Shown: piece after piece, positions 7,239 through 8,847 of the stretch
Position numbering within the stretch: the stretch's first letter is position 1
Layout: every line of letters begins with the position of its first letter
Source: an uncultured Bacilli bacterium
GTDB taxonomy: Bacteria > Bacillota_I > Bacilli_A > RFN20 > CAG-288
Direction of reading: 5' to 3'
Assembly: GCA_934700375.1 (NCBI GenBank)
Contig: CAKUXT010000078.1
Span: 1 to 8,847, forward strand
DNA: 8,847 bases
Notes under the pieces: generated by a model
Databases searched by the model: none
What the model was told of the DNA's origin: nothing
What the model saw: the letters and a program-made list of their open reading frames with translations, nothing else
Made by a program: the position numbers and the translations under genes

Positions 7239-7859
7239 TCAACGGATAAAGTTGAGATGTTGAGAATGTTCTCTTACCGGTTTCTCAACACCCTGCTCTT
7301 TTCCTTTCTCTATGCACTTGAGAATATAGGCCATGTTATTGGCAAGATTTCTCATAGTCTGCAGTCCTTCGCTGTCCATCTTTGCCTCTCCCTTTTTAGC
7401 ACCGAACACATTGTTCCAGTAAGAGGAGCCGATGATGTACATATTGGAGATTGTCGCATATTTATTTAAGACATCAAAAGTGGTGGAAGTTCCGCCGCGT
7501 CTTGCAACAGCGACGCTGGCGCAGGGCTTATAGGAAAATACAGAGCCACTGGAATAGAAAGCGCGATCAAGAAGAGATATGATTCTTCCACTAGGATGGG
7601 CGTAATAGACAGGGGATGCAAAGATATAGCCGTCTGCTTCTTTTGCTTTTTCAATGAACGCATTGCAGACATCATCAGAAAAATGACAGCCGTCTCTTTT
7701 GCATTTAGCACAGGCCTGGCAGTCTCTGATCAGATTTGTTCCTATTTGGAAGATTTCATATTCGATTCCTTGCTTTTCAAGTTGTTTTCCAATCTCTTCT
7801 AAAGCAACCATTGTATTGCCGTCTTCATGTATCGAACCATTGAGCATCAGTACTTTCAT
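7239..7859 (-). CDS. NAD(P)H-dependent FMN reductase / iron-sulfur flavoprotein
   Basis: The 206-residue product belongs to the flavodoxin-like FMN reductase group. The N-terminal MKVLMLNGSIHEDGNT carries the FMN phosphate loop (7-16), and SPVYYAHPSG (82-91) contacts the isoalloxazine ring in this family. Residues 47-58 hold four cysteines spaced C-x2-C-x2-C-x4-C, the compact motif that binds a 4Fe-4S cluster in the iron-sulfur flavoproteins (Isf) of anaerobes. The ending NFIR is common in the group. Such proteins move electrons between reduced carriers or NAD(P)H and acceptors; the physiological partner cannot be read here. Start: ATG at 7859 with GGAGGTGA just upstream (3 nt gap, 6 nt from GGAGG). 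It is the first gene of the minus-strand run and lies 47 nt before pncB with no clear terminator between, so co-transcription with the NAD salvage genes is likely but not certain. Confidence 0.9.
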   Translation of the reverse strand: MKVLMLNGSIHEDGNTMVALEEIGKQLEKQGIEYEIFQIGTNLIRDCQACAKCKRDGCHFSDDVCNAFIEKAKEADGYIFASPVYYAHPSGRIISLLDRAFYSSGSVFSYKPCASVAVARRGGTSTTFDVLNKYATISNMYIIGSSYWNNVFGAKKGEAKMDSEGLQTMRNLANNMAYILKCIEKGKEQGVEKPVREHSQHLNFIR

Positions 7860-7882
7860 TAGTCACCTCCACACACTATAAG

Positions 7883-7888
7883 ATTATA
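7883..7888 (-). promoter_or_regulatory. Possible -10 box of the flavoprotein-pncB-nadD-nadE unit
   Basis: The minus strand has a perfect TATAAT (7888-7883), 24 nt before the flavoprotein ATG, which would give a leader of under 20 nt. No good -35 box lies at 16-18 nt; TTGAAA is present but with only a 14-nt spacer. The -10 is preceded by a 7-bp inverted repeat (CTCTTTT / AAAAGAG, 7900-7919) where a regulator could bind. Confidence 0.35.
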
Positions 7889-8026
7889 TAACATCGCCCT
7901 CTTTTCAAGGAAAAAGAGTGCTTCTAAAACTCAAAAAAAGGGATTGAATTCAACTTCTTGGGAGAAGAGAAATCATGGTTTGATCATTCTGATTAGCGCA
8001 GTAGAGAACGATAGTTTTTGCTATAG

Positions 8027-8068
8027 TAACCTAAAAAAGTATATAAAATAACAAAGTTTTTTAGGTTA
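8027..8068. repeat. Perfect 12-bp inverted repeat with 18-nt AT-rich spacer
   Basis: TAACCTAAAAAA (8027-8038) is matched exactly by TTTTTTAGGTTA (8057-8068). Extending outwards, 15 of 18 positions pair (8021-8038 with 8057-8074). It lies 66 nt before the ATPase start and well upstream of the flavoprotein promoter. It could be a factor-independent terminator for either strand, an operator, or the remnant of a small element; nothing decides between these. Confidence 0.6.
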
Positions 8069-8083
8069 GACTAGAAAAACTTC

Positions 8084-8112
8084 TTAAAATCCAAGACAAT
8101 TTACGATATAAC
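8084..8112 (+). promoter_or_regulatory. Possible promoter of the AAA ATPase gene
   Basis: TTAAAA (8084-8089, 4 of 6) and TATAAC (8107-8112, 5 of 6) are separated by 17 nt. Transcription would start near 8119, just before the GGAGGTGA ribosome binding site (8123-8130) of the ATPase. Confidence 0.35.
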
Positions 8113-8134
8113 AATAGTAACCGGAGGTGATTCT

Positions 8135-8788
8135 ATGATTTATAGACCAGACTATATCGAAGCAATAAAACCATTTATCAATCAACCCATTGTCAAAATA
8201 CTTCCGGGTGTACGACGCAGCGGAAAATCAACAATCTTTGAAATGATTAAAGACGAATTGAAAAATCAAGGAATCAAAGATGAACAGATCATCGTAAGAA
8301 AATATACTGAAATGGATATGCCAGAAGATCTGAGTGCAAAACAAATGTATGATGACGTTGTCTCTCAGATGAAGAATGGCAAAAAATACTATGTGCTTCT
8401 TGATGAAGTACAGGAGATTCCAAATTGGGAAAAAGCAGTCAACAGCTTACTTGAAAAGGAAAAAGCTGATATTTATGTGACTGGTTCCAATTCAAAACTG
8501 ATGTCCAGTGAGATATCGACATATCTCACCGGAAGATACATCATGATTAAAGTCTATACGTTATCCTTCAAAGAATATCTCGATTTCAAAAAGAACAGTC
8601 CCCTTTCAAAAGATGAACTTCTTGATGAATACATCCATATGGGCGGTTTTCCTCTTGTCGCCCTTGGAAATTTTGATGAACCGTCCTCTTATCAGATTGC
8701 AAATGGAATCTATCAGACGGTCATCACAAGAGATATCGTAAAAAGGCATAGGATCAATAAACAGGATTTATTTGTACCGCACCCCTGA
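8135..8788 (+). CDS. AAA family ATPase (AAA_14/DUF4143 type), truncated by an insertion
   Basis: The open frame codes for 217 residues and looks like the N-terminal half of the prokaryotic ATPases with an AAA_14 domain followed by DUF4143, usually about 400 residues or more. Walker A is GVRRSGKST (25-33). Walker B is YYVLLDEVQEIPNWE (85-99, D90 and E91). A sensor-like stretch, YVTGSNSKLMSSE, follows at 114-126, then the LTGRY motif (131-135). The match to the family runs through VITRDIVKRHRINKQDLF (about residue 213). The last four residues, VPHP, and the stop come from sequence that looks foreign, so the DUF4143 C-terminal domain is lost. The start is secure: GGAGGTGA lies 4 nt before the ATG. 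The role of these ATPases is poorly known; they occur in many scattered copies in gut Firmicutes. The fragment keeps its nucleotide-binding motifs but is probably non-functional. The rest of the gene should lie beyond the inserted element. Confidence 0.85.
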   Translation: MIYRPDYIEAIKPFINQPIVKILPGVRRSGKSTIFEMIKDELKNQGIKDEQIIVRKYTEMDMPEDLSAKQMYDDVVSQMKNGKKYYVLLDEVQEIPNWEKAVNSLLEKEKADIYVTGSNSKLMSSEISTYLTGRYIMIKVYTLSFKEYLDFKKNSPLSKDELLDEYIHMGGFPLVALGNFDEPSSYQIANGIYQTVITRDIVKRHRINKQDLFVPHP

Positions 8789-8847
8789 CATTGGACTTTA
8801 AATAGAACTATAGCACAACATTGGGACAGGCACAATGCTCCTGTTGC
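8773..8847. mobile_element. Probable end of an insertion sequence, partial
   Basis: Similarity to the ATPase family stops at about 8773 and a new sequence begins with TGTACCGCACCCCTGACA. A terminus starting TG and followed by a C-run and TTGGAC resembles IS3-family (IS150-like) ends. The remaining 75 nt contain subterminal near-repeats (ACATTGGAC at 8788-8796 and ACATTGGGAC at 8818-8827) and short inverted repeats (CATTG/CAATG, ACAGG/CCTGT). No transposase frame is visible because the window ends. Family assignment is tentative. Confidence 0.5.

Larger units (their letters stand above)
7860..8134. other. Divergent intergenic region without genes
   Basis: This 275-nt AT-rich gap separates the minus-strand flavoprotein unit from the plus-strand ATPase gene. 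It contains the two promoter regions, a 10-bp palindrome (TTGAATTCAA, 7944-7953), the 12-bp inverted repeat at 8027-8068 and a 9-nt direct repeat ATAGTAACC (8023-8031 and 8114-8122). I see no small coding frame with a ribosome binding site and no structured RNA. Confidence 0.6.

Noticed and set aside
7257..7881. Several small frames on both strands over the flavoprotein gene
   Set aside because: They are shadows of a gene with clear FMN and Cys-cluster motifs.
7860..7882. Riboswitch (NAD+ or FMN type) before the flavoprotein-NAD operon
   Set aside because: The likely leader is under 25 nt, too short for any known riboswitch aptamer.
7944..7953. TTGAATTCAA palindrome as an operator
   Set aside because: A single 10-bp AT-rich palindrome away from both predicted promoters is weak evidence.
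8773..8847. Group II intron as the inserted element in the ATPase gene
   Set aside because: The junction lacks the GTGYG-type 5' end in the correct orientation, and the visible part shows no domain V-like hairpin; an insertion-sequence end fits better.
1..8847. CRISPR array, tRNA or rRNA genes
   Set aside because: No regularly spaced repeats, tRNA-like cloverleaf or rRNA-like stretches were seen in any gap; almost all the window is coding.

Overview
The window looks like chromosome of a low-to-moderate GC, Gram-positive-type (Firmicutes) anaerobe. Genes are tightly packed and have strong GGAGG-type ribosome binding sites. Stops include TGA, and tryptophan is encoded by TGG, so the genetic code is standard. 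The protein repertoire (GH39 xylosidase-like enzyme, long glutamine-dependent NAD synthetase, Cys-cluster flavoprotein, DUF4143-type ATPase) fits Clostridia or Erysipelotrichia. I cannot name a genus from sequence alone.

Layout. Positions 1-2248 (+) hold the 3' part of a GH39 glycoside hydrolase, which runs off the left edge, followed 14 nt later by a Cof-type HAD phosphatase. This is probably one carbohydrate-related transcription unit. Its last gene meets, tail to tail and with a 4-nt overlap, a minus-strand lipoprotein gene (2991-2245). The lipoprotein has its own plausible promoter in the 3022-3116 gap.

Positions 7859-3117 (-) form a four-gene unit: an iron-sulfur-type flavoprotein, then pncB, nadD and nadE. 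pncB, nadD and nadE are the three steps of the Preiss-Handler route: nicotinate to NaMN, NaMN to NaAD, and NaAD to NAD+ with glutamine as nitrogen donor. pncB/nadD and nadD/nadE share bases at their stop/start junctions, so their translation is probably coupled. The flavoprotein is 47 nt upstream of pncB and is the first gene of the run. It plausibly uses the pyridine nucleotide or flavin chemistry that the pathway feeds, but that link is inference.

The 275-nt divergent gap at 7860-8134 holds the flavoprotein promoter region, a perfect 12-bp inverted repeat with an AT-rich spacer, and the promoter and ribosome binding site of a plus-strand AAA ATPase. That ATPase reads normally for about 213 codons and is then cut off. 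From about 8773 the sequence changes to TGTACCGCACCCC..., and a stop follows within five codons. This looks like the end of an insertion sequence (TG-starting, IS3-like terminus) that has broken the gene, with most of the element beyond the right edge.

No tRNA, rRNA, CRISPR array or recognisable riboswitch was seen. The most noteworthy points are the insertion-disrupted ATPase, the complete compact NAD salvage operon headed by a Cys-cluster flavoprotein, and a small lipoprotein with repeated BamE-like modules. I did not find convincing evidence for an entirely new system.
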